Shown here piece after piece: positions 45,647-54,644 of a stretch of 60,083 nt of DNA. The stretch is from positions 1-60,083 of the forward strand of contig JAUYQP010000054.1 in assembly GCA_030697205.1 (NCBI GenBank), read 5' to 3'. Positions within the stretch are counted from its first letter, which is position 1; each line of letters begins with the position of its first letter. The translations under genes and the position numbers were made by a program. A model generated the notes under the pieces. It did no database searches and had not been told where the DNA came from. It saw nothing but the letters and a program-made list of their open reading frames with translations. The DNA is from Mycobacteriales bacterium. Lineage in GTDB: Bacteria; Actinomycetota; Actinomycetes; Mycobacteriales; SCTD01.

Positions 45647-48217
45647 ATGAGCGCACGCGTGCCGACCCGCCATCCAGCGCTGCGGGTCGTCCCGTTCATC
45701 GGCGCGCTCATCGGCGCGGCGGTCGCCGCTGCCTACGTGCTCGGTGATGCCGAGGCCGTCGCGGCCGAGCGGCTCGAGATCCCCTGGTGGGTCCTGCTCG
45801 GCCTGTTCGCCGGGGTCGAGGTCTTCGTCCTCCACGTCCAGATCAAGCGCGAGGCCCGCACGGTCTCCATGAGCGAGATCCCGCTCGTGCTCGGCATGTT
45901 CTTCGCCCCACCGGCCGTGGTGCTCGCGGCCCGGGTCTTCGGCTCCGGCCTGGTCTACGCGCTCTACCGGCGCCAGGGGCCGCTCAAGCTGTCGTTCAAC
46001 ACCGCTCTCAACGCCGCGGAGACCGGGCTCGCGCTGCTCGTCTTCCGCGCGGTCCTGGGGGACGCCGACCCGACCGACCACCTCGCGTGGGCGGCGGCGT
46101 ACCTCGGTGCCTGCACCGCGAGCGCGCTGGCCGGGCTGTCGGTCACCTTCGTCATCTTCCTGTTCGAGGGCGTCCTGCGCTGGCGCGACCTGCGCGCGGC
46201 CCTGCTCAAGGGCGTTCCCATGGCGGTGCTCACGACCACCGCCGGCCTGATCGCGGCCTCGTGCCTCGTGCTCGACCCCGGCACCGCCTGGCTGCTCGCG
46301 GCGGCCGCGGTCATCGTCGTCATCGCCTACCGCGCCTACGCGTCGCTGTCGGAGCGGCACCTCTCGCTCGAGCGCCTCTACCGCTTCAGCCAGGTCGTCT
46401 CCGCCACACCGGAGGTTGACGAGGTGATGCGCAGCGTGCTGGCGCAGGCCCGCGACCTGCTGCGCGCGGAGGTCGCCGAGCTCACCTTCGTCCCGACAGG
46501 GGGTGCGGGACTGAGGGTGGTCCTCGACAGCGAGGGCGTCTTGCAGCGCCAGGAGGCCGACCTCGACGACACCGACTGGCTGTGGCGCCAAGTCGTGGCC
46601 CGCAACGAGTCCGTCCTCATGAGCCGCGGCGACAAGGACCCGGCCGTGGTCGCGCACCTGGCCGCCCGCGGGATGCGCGAGGCCATCGTCGCCCCGTTGC
46701 GCGGTGAGTCCGGCGTCGTCGGCTTGGTCGCCGTCGCGGACCGGATGGGCAGCGTGCGCACCTTCGACGCCGACGACGTGCGGCTGCTCGAGACCGTCGC
46801 CAACCACGCCTCCGTGGCTCTCGAGCACGGCCGCCTCGTCGACCGGCTGCGCCACGAGGCGATGCACGACGGGCTGACCGGCCTGCCCAACCGCGCCGCC
46901 CTCGAGAGCGCCGCCCGCGACGCGCTGGTGCAGACCCGCGTCGGGGCGAGCCCTGGCGTCGCGCTGCTGCTCATGGACCTCGACGGCTTCAAGGAGGTCA
47001 ACGACACCCTGGGCCACCTGCACGGCGACCTGCTGCTCAAGGTCGTCGCTGATCGGCTGCGCACGCACGCCCCCGAGACTGCTCTCGTCGCCCGGCTCGG
47101 CGGCGACGAGTTCGCCGTCCTGCTGCCCACCACCGCGCAGGTCGACGAGGCGCTCGCGGTCGGCCGCGCACTGCTCGCCAGCCTTGAGGAGCCAGCGTCG
47201 CTCGAGGACGTCCGTCTCGAGGTCGGGGCGTCGATCGGCGTCAGCGTCGCCCCCGTGGACGGCGACGAGATCGGCGCGCTGCTCAAGTGCGCCGACGTGG
47301 CGATGTACGCCGCCAAGAGCGCGTCGGCGGGCGTCGTCGCCTACCGCCGCGACCTGGACGGCCACGACCCCGCCAAGCTGCTCATCGCGACCGAGCTGCG
47401 CCGCGGCCTCGCCGACGACGAGTTGCGGGTCTACGCCCAGCCCCAGCTCGACCTGCGCAGCGGTGAGGTCGTCGGCGTCGAGGTCCTCGTGCGCTGGCAG
47501 CACCCCGAGCGGGGCCTGCTGCTGCCCGACGAGTTCGTCCCCGTCGCCGAGCGCACCGGGCTGCTGCGCCCCCTCACGGCCACCGTCCTGGGCGAGGGTG
47601 TCGCGGCCTGTGCACGGTGGTACGCCGAGGGCCGCGTGCTCGGCGTCGCGGTCAACCTCTCGCCGCGCAGCCTGCTCGACCCCGACCTCGTGGCCGACGT
47701 CGAGGCCCTGCTGCGGCTGCACCAGGTGCCGGCCCAGCTGCTCACCCTCGAGATCACCGAGGGCAGCGTGATCAGCGACCTCGCGCGGACCTCCGGGGTC
47801 CTGCAGCAGCTCGCCGACCTCGGGATCCGGCTGTCGGTCGACGACTTCGGGACCGGCTACTCCTCGCTGTCCTACCTGTCGCGGCTGCCCGTCCACGAGG
47901 TCAAGGTCGACAAGCACTTCGTGACGACGATGGCCCACGACGCGCACGACGCCGCGATCGTGCGCTCGGTGATCGACCTCGGGCAGAACCTCGGGCTGCG
48001 GGTCGTCGCCGAGGGCGTCGAGGACGCCGGCACCCTCGCGCTGCTCACCGAGCTCGGCTGCGACCTCGCGCAGGGCTACCACCTGTCGCGTGCCATGCCG
48101 CTCGACGAGCTGCCCGCCTGGCACGACGCCCACCAGGCGGCGCGGGCCGGTGCCGGGTTCACCTCGCAGCGACCGCCGGTGACCCCACTGCCGCAGGCCG
48201 GCGCGACGATCCTGTAG
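45647..48217 (+). CDS. Membrane GAF-GGDEF-EAL cyclic-di-GMP enzyme
   Basis: 856 residues, ATG 45647 with GGGGGAGGG upstream. Six or seven N-terminal membrane helices (about 12-230), a GAF-like domain (about 250-395), a GGDEF domain with intact active site GGDEF at 485-489 (ARLGGDEFAVLLP), and an EAL-type domain in which the signature is EVL (Glu612) with NLSPRSLL, EITEG, DDFGTGYSSLSYL and KVDKHF otherwise complete. Both cyclase and phosphodiesterase activity are possible; the intact metal and catalytic residues suggest neither is dead. 68 nt after the subtilase on the same strand, so possibly in one operon. Confidence 0.92.
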   Translation: MSARVPTRHPALRVVPFIGALIGAAVAAAYVLGDAEAVAAERLEIPWWVLLGLFAGVEVFVLHVQIKREARTVSMSEIPLVLGMFFAPPAVVLAARVFGSGLVYALYRRQGPLKLSFNTALNAAETGLALLVFRAVLGDADPTDHLAWAAAYLGACTASALAGLSVTFVIFLFEGVLRWRDLRAALLKGVPMAVLTTTAGLIAASCLVLDPGTAWLLAAAAVIVVIAYRAYASLSERHLSLERLYRFSQVVSATPEVDEVMRSVLAQARDLLRAEVAELTFVPTGGAGLRVVLDSEGVLQRQEADLDDTDWLWRQVVARNESVLMSRGDKDPAVVAHLAARGMREAIVAPLRGESGVVGLVAVADRMGSVRTFDADDVRLLETVANHASVALEHGRLVDRLRHEAMHDGLTGLPNRAALESAARDALVQTRVGASPGVALLLMDLDGFKEVNDTLGHLHGDLLLKVVADRLRTHAPETALVARLGGDEFAVLLPTTAQVDEALAVGRALLASLEEPASLEDVRLEVGASIGVSVAPVDGDEIGALLKCADVAMYAAKSASAGVVAYRRDLDGHDPAKLLIATELRRGLADDELRVYAQPQLDLRSGEVVGVEVLVRWQHPERGLLLPDEFVPVAERTGLLRPLTATVLGEGVAACARWYAEGRVLGVAVNLSPRSLLDPDLVADVEALLRLHQVPAQLLTLEITEGSVISDLARTSGVLQQLADLGIRLSVDDFGTGYSSLSYLSRLPVHEVKVDKHFVTTMAHDAHDAAIVRSVIDLGQNLGLRVVAEGVEDAGTLALLTELGCDLAQGYHLSRAMPLDELPAWHDAHQAARAGAGFTSQRPPVTPLPQAGATIL

Positions 48218-48235
48218 GCTTCCGCTCGCTTCGCC

Positions 48236-48308
48236 GCCCCTTTAGCTCAGTCGGCAGAGCGTCTCCATGGTAAGGAGAAGGTCTACGGTTCGATTCCGTA
48301 AAGGGGCT
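48236..48308 (+). tRNA. tRNA-Thr (GGT)
   Basis: 73 nt. Acceptor GCCCCTT/AAGGGGC, anticodon stem TCTCC/GGAGA with loop ATGGTAA (anticodon GGT), T-loop GGTTCGATTCC. CCA is encoded at 48309-48311. Begins 18 nt after the GGDEF/EAL stop. Confidence 0.96.
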
Positions 48309-48320
48309 CCAGTACGTCTT

Positions 48321-48394
48321 GGCGGTGTAGCTCAGCCTGGTAGAGCAAGCGGCTCATAATCGCTGTGTCACCGGTTCAAGTCCGGTCACCGCTA
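48321..48394 (+). tRNA. tRNA-Met (CAT), elongator type
   Basis: 74 nt. Acceptor GGCGGTG/CACCGCT (first pair G-U), anticodon loop CTCATAA (CAT), T-loop GGTTCAAGTCC, encoded CCA at 48395-48397. It lacks the unpaired first base and the GGG/CCC anticodon-stem pairs of initiator tRNA, so elongator Met is preferred. Confidence 0.93.
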
Positions 48395-48473
48395 CCACAC
48401 CCTCGTCTCTAGTAGTCTGAGGCGCGCGTACCCACACGAGTAGCACGACTGAAGAAAGCGCAGGCACCTCCGC

Positions 48474-48638
48474 ATGGCCGCCACTGACGTCCGTCCGAAG
48501 ATCACCATGGCGTGCACGGAGTGCAAGAACCGCAATTACATCACCAAGAAGAACCGGCGCAACGACCCCGACCGGCTCGACCTGAAGAAGTTCTGCCCGA
48601 CCTGCCGCACCCACACGGTGCACCGCGAGACGCGCTAG
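48474..48638 (+). CDS. rpmG: 50S ribosomal protein L33
   Basis: 54 residues, ATG 48474. [20 protein letters not shown] and [17 protein letters not shown] identify L33; the two CxxC pairs make it the zinc-binding (C+) form. Position after tRNAs and before hadA-hadB matches the mycobacterial order. Confidence 0.95.
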   Translation: MAATDVRPKITMACTECKNRNYITKKNRRNDPDRLDLKKFCPTCRTHTVHRETR

Positions 48639-48661
48639 TCCGCTCGCGCCCGCGCGACCTC

Positions 48662-48689
48662 GAGCCGACTCCCCACGGGGGGTCGGCTC
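48662..48689 (+). terminator. Terminator after rpmG
   Basis: 13-bp stem (48662-48674 with 48677-48689, one G-U pair) and a minimal loop, 24 nt after the stop. The last T-containing run CTCTCGTCGT is weak. Confidence 0.65.
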
Positions 48690-48768
48690 TCGTCGTACCC
48701 GGGGGTCATCGGTCGGGTAGAACGCGTTGCGGTTAGGGTCGGGCGACCGATCTGACCCGGGAGTGCGC

Positions 48769-49230
48769 ATGCCCCTCAACCGCGACTTCGTCGGCCGCAC
48801 CGCGCGGTCGAAGGAGCCCTTCGAGGTGACCAGGAACGACATCCGGCGCTTCGCGCGCGCCATCGGCGACGCCAACCCCGCCTACCTCGACGTCGAGGCC
48901 GCGAAGGCGCTCGGCCACCGCGACCTGGTGGCACCTCCGACGTTCCTCATCAGCGCCAGCACCGGCGACGCGGGAGGTGGCTTCATCACCGACCCCGCGC
49001 TCGGCCTGCAGTTCCACCTCGTCGTCCACGGCGAGGAGCGCTTCGCCTTCCACCGCCCGGTCTACGCCGGTGACGTGCTCGACAGCGAGACCCGCATCGA
49101 CTCCATCCGCGACGCCGGTCGCAACGAGCTCATGACGCTGGTCACCGAGGTCACCAGCGGCGGGGAGCCCGTCGCGACGGTGACCAACACGATCGTGAGC
49201 CGCGGCACCGCTGCCGAGAAGGAGGCCTGA
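48769..49230 (+). CDS. hadA: Hydroxyacyl dehydratase subunit HadA-like (MaoC fold)
   Basis: 153 residues from ATG 48769 with GGGAG 5 nt upstream. N-terminal MaoC/hot-dog domain: DFVGRTARSKEPFEVTRNDI, RFARAIGDANPAYLD and APPTFL. The hydratase-2 catalytic pair is degenerate (GDANPAYLD in place of GDxNPIH), as in mycobacterial HadA, the non-catalytic substrate-binding partner of HadB. In mycobacteria HadAB dehydrates hydroxyacyl-ACP in FAS-II; with no sign of mycolate genes here, a general fatty-acid role is likelier. Overlaps nothing but lies 1 nt from hadB. Confidence 0.85.
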   Translation: MPLNRDFVGRTARSKEPFEVTRNDIRRFARAIGDANPAYLDVEAAKALGHRDLVAPPTFLISASTGDAGGGFITDPALGLQFHLVVHGEERFAFHRPVYAGDVLDSETRIDSIRDAGRNELMTLVTEVTSGGEPVATVTNTIVSRGTAAEKEA

Positions 49231-49231
49231 G

Positions 49232-49663
49232 ATGCCCCGTTACGACGACGTCGAGATCGGCACCGAGCTGCCGACCCAGAGCTTCCCGATCCAGCGCGCC
49301 AACCTCGTGCAGTACGCCGGTGCGAGCGGTGACTTCAACATCATCCACTGGAACGAGCGGGTGGCGAAGGCCGTCGGGCTGCCCAACGTCATCGCCCACG
49401 GGATGCTCACCATGGCCACCGCCGGGCGCGTCGTCACCGACTGGGTCGGCGACCCGGGGGCCCTCGTCTCCTACGGCGTCCGCTTCAGCCGCCCCGTGGT
49501 CGTCGAGGACGACGACCAGGGCGCCACCCTCACCGTCAGCGGCGTCGTCGAGGACAAGCGCCCCGCTGACGGCGCTGGCGGCGAGGTCGTCGTCGCGCTC
49601 ACCGCGCGGGTCGGCGAGGACAAGGTGCTCGCGGGCGCCAAGGCGGTCGTGCGTCTCCCATGA
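49232..49663 (+). CDS. hadB: Hydroxyacyl dehydratase subunit HadB-like
   Basis: 143 residues, ATG 49232. Hot-dog hydratase with the catalytic motif YAGASGDFNIIHWNE (Asp and His) and VIAHGMLTMA. Catalytic partner of HadA; both ought to act on 3-hydroxyacyl thioesters. Followed 7 nt later by an acyl-CoA synthetase, as part of one operon. Confidence 0.88.
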   Translation: MPRYDDVEIGTELPTQSFPIQRANLVQYAGASGDFNIIHWNERVAKAVGLPNVIAHGMLTMATAGRVVTDWVGDPGALVSYGVRFSRPVVVEDDDQGATLTVSGVVEDKRPADGAGGEVVVALTARVGEDKVLAGAKAVVRLP

Positions 49664-49670
49664 GCGCCCG

Positions 49671-51140
49671 ATGACCGCCCTCGGCCGGCGCGCCGCGGAC
49701 CTGCTCGAGCGCTTCGACGACCACGACAGCCTCTTCTTCGAGGGCACCTGGCACCGCTCGCACGCCCTTGCCGCCAGGGCCCGACGGGCTGCCCGCGGGC
49801 TGGTCGAGCTCGGGGTGCGCCCGGGTGACCGGGTCGTGGTCTGCATGGCCAACTGCCCGGAGGTCGGGCTCGCCTACGCCGCGCTCTGGCGGGCGGGGGC
49901 GGTGCCGACCCCGGTGCTGTTCCTGCTGACCGAGGACGAGCTGCGCCACGTCGTCAGCGACTCCGGCGCCGTCGCGGCGATCACGACGCCGGAGTTCCTG
50001 CCCAAGGTGCAGGAGGCCGCGCAGGGCCTGCCGGTGGTCGTCGTGGGGGAGGGCGGCACCGCGAGCTGGGCCGACCTCGAGACCGCCGACGAGCTGCCGC
50101 TGGTCGACCGCGCTGACGACGACCTCGCCGCGCTGCTCTACACCGGTGGCACCACCGGGCGCTCCAAGGGCGTGGCGCTGCGCCACGCCGGGCTCGACGC
50201 GGCCGGTGCGGCCGCCTACGACGTCGCCTACCGCGAGGGCCGCACCACCACACTGCTGCCGCTGCCGCTCGCCCACGCCTACGGCCTCATGGTGAGCGTC
50301 GCGGGTCTGCACGCTCGCGAGCCCGGCCGCTCGGTGCTGCAGCGGTGGTTCGACCCGGTCGGCTTTCTCGACCTGGTCGAGAAGCTCGAGGTGCACAACG
50401 CCGCCTGCATCCCCGCGATGCTGCAGGCGCTGCTCGCTCAGCCGCTCGAGCAGCGGTCGCTGCCGACCTGGGACCGGGTCAGCAGCGGCGGTGCCCCGCT
50501 CGCCCGCGAGGTGGCCGAGGAGCTCGAGCGCCGGGTCCCGGGGCTCGAGGTCCGCGAGGGCTACGGCTGCACCGAGACCAGCGCGCTGATCAGCACCCAG
50601 CCGCAGGACGAGCGCCGGCTGGGCTCGGTCGGTAAGCCCGTCCCCGGCGTGGAGGTCCGCATCGACGCGCCCTCCGGTCAGGACGGCGAGATCTGCGTCC
50701 GCGGGCCGCTGGTGATGGCCGGCTACTGGCAGGACAAAGACGCGACCGACGCCGCGATCCGCGACGGGTGGTTCCACACCGGCGATGTCGGGCGGCTCGA
50801 CGAGGACGGCTTCCTCTACGTCGTCGACCGCATCAAGGACCTCGTCATCCGCAACGGCTTCAACGTCTACCCCCGCGACGTCGAGGATGTCCTGCTCGCC
50901 CACCCCGACGTCACCGCGGCCGCCGTCGTCGGCGTCCCCGACGACCGGGTCGGCGAGGAGGTCGTCGCGGTCGTCTCACTGGCCCCGGGCGCCACCGTCA
51001 CGGCCGAGGACCTCATCGCCTTCAGCAAGGAGCGGATCAGCGCCGCGAAGTACCCCCGCCGTATCGAGGTCGTCGACGCGGTGCCGCTCACCAGCGTCTT
51101 CAAGACCGACCGCAAGGCCGTCCGCCGGCTGCTCGGGTGA
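49671..51140 (+). CDS. Acyl-CoA synthetase (class I adenylate-forming)
   Basis: 489 residues, ATG 49671. Motifs: LLYTGGTTGRSKGVALRH (A3 P-loop), GYGCTETSALIS (A5), GWFHTGDVGRLDEDGFLYVV (A7), DRIKDLVIRNGFNVYP (A8) and FKTDRKAVRRL with catalytic Lys (A10). Probably activates fatty acids with ATP and CoA; chain-length preference is not predictable. Its operon partners HadA and HadB suggest fatty-acid metabolism. Stop overlaps the next start (GTGA). Confidence 0.9.
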   Translation: MTALGRRAADLLERFDDHDSLFFEGTWHRSHALAARARRAARGLVELGVRPGDRVVVCMANCPEVGLAYAALWRAGAVPTPVLFLLTEDELRHVVSDSGAVAAITTPEFLPKVQEAAQGLPVVVVGEGGTASWADLETADELPLVDRADDDLAALLYTGGTTGRSKGVALRHAGLDAAGAAAYDVAYREGRTTTLLPLPLAHAYGLMVSVAGLHAREPGRSVLQRWFDPVGFLDLVEKLEVHNAACIPAMLQALLAQPLEQRSLPTWDRVSSGGAPLAREVAEELERRVPGLEVREGYGCTETSALISTQPQDERRLGSVGKPVPGVEVRIDAPSGQDGEICVRGPLVMAGYWQDKDATDAAIRDGWFHTGDVGRLDEDGFLYVVDRIKDLVIRNGFNVYPRDVEDVLLAHPDVTAAAVVGVPDDRVGEEVVAVVSLAPGATVTAEDLIAFSKERISAAKYPRRIEVVDAVPLTSVFKTDRKAVRRLLG

Positions 51141-52060
51141 GCGCGCTCGACGACCTGCTCGCCGCGCGCGCCGTCGCCCGGGCGGGCAAGGACTTCGCCG
51201 AGAGCGACCGGCTGCGTGACGAGATCGCCGCTCTCGGCTGGGTCGTGCGCGACACCGCCGATGGCCAGGTCGTGAGCGAGAAGCCGCCGTACGAAGTCCT
51301 GGCGGGCGTGTCGGCCCTGCCGGACCGCGCTGCCGAGCCGGACTCGCCGGGCAGCGTCGCCACCCTGCTCGTCGAGGGCTGGCCCGAGGACCTGCGGACC
51401 TGCGTCGCGGCGCTGCTGGAGCACGGCCCGGCGGACCTGCGGGTGGTGCTGGTCGAGAACGGCCAGACCGACGCGGGCGCCGTCGTCCACGAGCTCGCCG
51501 CCGACCCGCGGGTCGAGGAGGTCCACCTCGACCGGGCCGGGGGCTGGGCCGAGGTCCGCAACGCGCTGGTGCGCTCCCGCACCGAGGCCGCCCACGTCGT
51601 CATGGACGTCTCGACCGTGCTCACCGGCGACGCGCTCACCCCGCTCGTCGCGGCTCTCGGCCCGGCAGCGGGGTCGGCGGCGGGGTTGGTGTCAGCGGCG
51701 GGGTGGCGGGGCGTGCACGTCGTCGACGGCTGGACCGACTTCGAGGACGTGCCCGCGGGTGCGGATCCGGTGGAGGTGGAGGCCCTGCTGTCCTACTTGC
51801 TCGTCGTGCGCCGGCAGGCTGCGCTGGAGGTGCCGCTGCCGCCCAAGGCGCGCTTCTACCGCAACGCCGACATGGAGTGGTCGTTCCTGCTGCGCGAGGC
51901 CGGTCACCGGCTCGTCGCCGTCGACGTCCCCGCCCGCCAGGACCGCCACCGCGGCTACCACGACAGCGACCCGGCCTACCGCGACAAGGAGTCGCGCAAG
52001 ACCTACGACCGCTTCCTGCAGCGCTTCCGCGGCCGCGAGGAGCTCCGGCTCCCCCGCTGA
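51137..52060 (+). CDS. CysS-tail-like domain fused to family-2 glycosyltransferase-like domain
   Basis: 307 residues from GTG 51137. Residues 1-50 (ARAVARAGKDFAESDRLRDE, then LGWVVRDTADGQVV) read like the C-terminal end of cysteinyl-tRNA synthetase, which has KDFA-x-AD-x-IRD and GI-x-v-x-DT. A GT2-like Rossmann domain follows (about 75-300) with VATLLVEGWPEDLRTCVAAL, RVVLVENGQTDAG and a DxS-like MDVSTV segment. The metal-binding DxD is degenerate (MDVST), so catalysis is doubtful. Both halves are in one frame without a stop. Function unknown. Confidence 0.7.
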   Translation: MSALDDLLAARAVARAGKDFAESDRLRDEIAALGWVVRDTADGQVVSEKPPYEVLAGVSALPDRAAEPDSPGSVATLLVEGWPEDLRTCVAALLEHGPADLRVVLVENGQTDAGAVVHELAADPRVEEVHLDRAGGWAEVRNALVRSRTEAAHVVMDVSTVLTGDALTPLVAALGPAAGSAAGLVSAAGWRGVHVVDGWTDFEDVPAGADPVEVEALLSYLLVVRRQAALEVPLPPKARFYRNADMEWSFLLREAGHRLVAVDVPARQDRHRGYHDSDPAYRDKESRKTYDRFLQRFRGREELRLPR

Positions 52061-52092
52061 CCCGGTCGGCGCCCGGTCGGCGCCCGGTCGCC
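52061..52092. repeat. 11-bp tandem repeat CCCGGTCGGCG, 2.9 copies
   Basis: Directly follows the stop codon; units at 52061, 52072 and 52083 (the last imperfect). Intergenic; no function apparent. Confidence 0.7.
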
Positions 52093-52205
52093 GGCGGGGT
52101 GGCAGCGAGGTTCGGCGTTCGCCGGACAGCGTGATCGTCTCGGGTTCACACTGGCGGCCGAGCCGCCGATGGGAGCGGTGATCCGAGCTTCAGGAGGTGG
52201 CGACC

Positions 52206-53087
52206 GTGCTCCCGTCCCTGCGCCTGCGCCGGTCGGCCCGCCCCGAGAGCGAGCCGGACGGGCAGCCCCGCGACGCCGTCGTGCTGTCCGGCGGGGGCAG
52301 CCTCGGCGCCGCGCAGGTCGGCGCGCTCAAGGCCCTGCTCGAGGCCGGCGTGCGACCGGACCTGTTCGTCGGCTGCTCCGTCGGTGCCCTCAACGCGGCC
52401 TACCTCGCCGCCGACCCCACCCTCGCCCGGGTCCAGGAGCTCGAGCAGGTGTGGCGACGGCTCGAGCGCAAGGACGTCTTCGGCGGCAACCGGCGGCTGC
52501 TCGCCACCCACGTGCTGCGCCGCGACGACCACCTCTACGAGCCCGACGCACTGCGCCACCTCGTCCGGACCTGGGTGCCCTTGCGCGACCTCGGGGACAC
52601 CGCGGTGCCGTGCCACGTCGTCACGACCGACCTGCGCACCGGCGCGCCGTGCTGGTGGTCGGAGGGCGAGCCCGTCTCGGTCCTCACCGCGAGCGCGTGC
52701 CTGCCGGCGGTCTTCCCGCCCGTGCCGCTCGGGGGCTCGCTGCACGTCGACGGGGGAGTGACGTGCCCCGTCCCCGTCGAGCGCGCTCTCGACCTCGGGG
52801 CCGCGCGCGTCTGGGTGATCGACGTCTCGGGCGGCACGCTGGGCCGGCGCGACGACCGGATGACCGCTCTCGACGTCCTCCTCATGTCCTTCGCGATCAG
52901 CCGCTCCCACCTCGACCGGCCGGCGCAGCTCGTGCGCCCGGGCCAGCAGGTCGTGCGGCTGCCGCGGCTCGAGGTCGGCCCGATGGAGATGCGCGACTTC
53001 ACCCAGACAGGTCGCCTCATCGACGCGGGCTACGCCGCCGCGACCGAGGCGCTCTCGTCGCTGGTGCCCGCCCAGCGCACCGGCTGA
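52206..53087 (+). CDS. Patatin-like phospholipase
   Basis: 293 residues from GTG 52206, which has AGGAGG 8 nt upstream; an earlier GTG at 52197 overlaps that site and is rejected. Oxyanion-hole motif VVLSGGGSLGAAQVGAL, nucleophile Ser58 in GCSVG, and catalytic Asp in HVDGGV complete the Ser-Asp dyad. No signal peptide, so probably cytoplasmic or membrane-associated acyl hydrolase of the RssA/YchK type. Confidence 0.88.
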   Translation: MLPSLRLRRSARPESEPDGQPRDAVVLSGGGSLGAAQVGALKALLEAGVRPDLFVGCSVGALNAAYLAADPTLARVQELEQVWRRLERKDVFGGNRRLLATHVLRRDDHLYEPDALRHLVRTWVPLRDLGDTAVPCHVVTTDLRTGAPCWWSEGEPVSVLTASACLPAVFPPVPLGGSLHVDGGVTCPVPVERALDLGAARVWVIDVSGGTLGRRDDRMTALDVLLMSFAISRSHLDRPAQLVRPGQQVVRLPRLEVGPMEMRDFTQTGRLIDAGYAAATEALSSLVPAQRTG

Positions 53088-53112
53088 GCCGCCGCCGAGG
53101 CCTGATCCGGAC

Positions 53113-54333
53113 CTACTCCGCTTCGGACAGCAGCGCGCCGAGGCGCGCGATGCCCTTCTCCAGGTCGGCGTCGCCGAGGGCGTAGGACAGCCGGAAGTAG
53201 CCCGGGGTGCCAAAGGCCTCGCCCGGCACGACGGCCACGCCGACCTCGTCGAGCACCAGCTCGGCGAGCTGGGCCGAGGACTCGACGACCCGGCCGCGCA
53301 GCGTCTTGCCGATCAGCGCCTTCACCGACGGGTAGGCGTAGAAGGCCCCGAACGGCTCGGGGCACTCCACGCCCGGGATCTCGTTGAGCATCCGGACCAT
53401 GGTCTGGCGGCGCCGGTCGAACGCCGCGCGCATCTCGGCCACGGCGGTCAGGTCGCCGGACACCGCCGCCAGCGCCGCGACCTGGGCGACGTTGGAGACG
53501 TTGGACGTCGCGTGCGACTGCAGGTTGGTGGCGCCCTTCACGACGTCCGCGGGACCGATCAACCAGCCCACCCGCCACCCGGTCATCGCGTAGGTCTTCG
53601 CGACGCCGTTGACGACGATGCACTGCCCCGCGAGCTCGGGCACCACGACCGGCATCGAGACGTGCCGCGCCCCGCCGTAGACGAGGTGCTCGTAGATCTC
53701 GTCCGCCACGACCCAGATGCCGTGCTCGAGCGCCCAGCGCCCGACCGCCTCGACCTCCTCGGGCGAGGCGACCGCTCCGGTCGGGTTGGACGGCGAGCAC
53801 CACAGCAGCACCTTGGTGCGGGGGGTGCGGGCCGCCTCGAGCTGCTCGACGGTGACGCGGTAGCCCTGCTCCTCGGTCGTCACCACGTCGACCGGCACCC
53901 CGCCGGCGAGCTTGACCGCCTCCGGGTAGGTCGTCCAGTAGGGCGCCGGCAGCAGCACCTCGTCGCCCGGGTCGCACAGCGTCGCGAAGGCGGCGTAGAC
54001 GGCCTGCTTGCCGCCGTTGGTCACGAGCACCTGCGACGCGTCGACGGCGTAGCCGCTGTCGCGCAGCGTCTTGGCCGCGATCGCCGCCTTCAGCTCGGGC
54101 AGCCCGCCCGCGGGGGTGTAGCGGTGGTTCTTCGGGTCGCGGCAGGCCGCCGCGGCCGCCTCCACGATCGGCTCGGGCGTCGGGAAGTCCGGCTCGCCCG
54201 CCCCGAAGCCCACGACGTCCTCGCCGGCGGCCTTCTTGGCCTTGGCCTTCGCGTCGACCGCGAGGGTCGCCGACTCGGCGATCCCCCCGATCCTGGCGGA
54301 CACGCGGGCGGGGACGCGGGTGGGAGCGCTCAT
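53113..54333 (-). CDS. aspC: Pyridoxal-phosphate aminotransferase, aspartate type
   Basis: 406 residues, ATG 54333. Class I aminotransferase: [56 protein letters not shown] and the PLP lysine Lys246 in [19 protein letters not shown]. Similar in layout to bacterial Ib-type aspartate/prephenate aminotransferases. Convergent with the patatin; its 5' side faces tRNA-Trp. In mycobacteria this position holds other genes, so this block is a lineage-specific insertion. Confidence 0.88.
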   Translation of the reverse strand: MSAPTRVPARVSARIGGIAESATLAVDAKAKAKKAAGEDVVGFGAGEPDFPTPEPIVEAAAAACRDPKNHRYTPAGGLPELKAAIAAKTLRDSGYAVDASQVLVTNGGKQAVYAAFATLCDPGDEVLLPAPYWTTYPEAVKLAGGVPVDVVTTEEQGYRVTVEQLEAARTPRTKVLLWCSPSNPTGAVASPEEVEAVGRWALEHGIWVVADEIYEHLVYGGARHVSMPVVVPELAGQCIVVNGVAKTYAMTGWRVGWLIGPADVVKGATNLQSHATSNVSNVAQVAALAAVSGDLTAVAEMRAAFDRRRQTMVRMLNEIPGVECPEPFGAFYAYPSVKALIGKTLRGRVVESSAQLAELVLDEVGVAVVPGEAFGTPGYFRLSYALGDADLEKGIARLGALLSEAE

Positions 54334-54498
54334 GGCCCCATGGTCGCAAGCGCAGTCCACCGGGTCGACCGCGGGGTCGAGAGAGCCGGCCGTTGGAACC
54401 CGGGCCGACGGGGCCCTACACTCTGACGTCTGGGGGCTCGAGGCCTCTGCTCCGGCGCGCCCGCGCACCGGGTCGCAGAGGGGTCCGACGGCCCTCGG

Positions 54499-54572
54499 AG
54501 GGGTGTAGCTCAGCTGGCCAGAGCGCCGGTCTCCAAAACCGGATGTCGCAGGTTCGACTCCTGTCACCCCTG
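54499..54572 (+). tRNA. tRNA-Trp (CCA)
   Basis: 74 nt. Acceptor AGGGGTG/CACCCCT, anticodon loop CTCCAAA (anticodon CCA), T-loop GGTTCGACTCC, discriminator G. CCA end not encoded. Directly upstream of secE as in mycobacteria. Confidence 0.97.
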
Positions 54573-54644
54573 CAGCACCGGTACGCACGACCCGCACCGC
54601 ACAGCCCCACCGCACAGCCCGGCCCCGACGAGAAGAGGACAGCA

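Noticed and set aside
44636-48133. 1165-residue leftward frame opposite the subtilase and GGDEF/EAL genes
   Set aside because: Spans two well-supported genes on the other strand; its composition and Trp-repeat antisense show it is a shadow.
54334-54498. N-terminal extension of the aminotransferase to 54615
   Set aside because: The longer frame crosses tRNA-Trp on the opposite strand; the ATG at 54333 begins the conserved protein.
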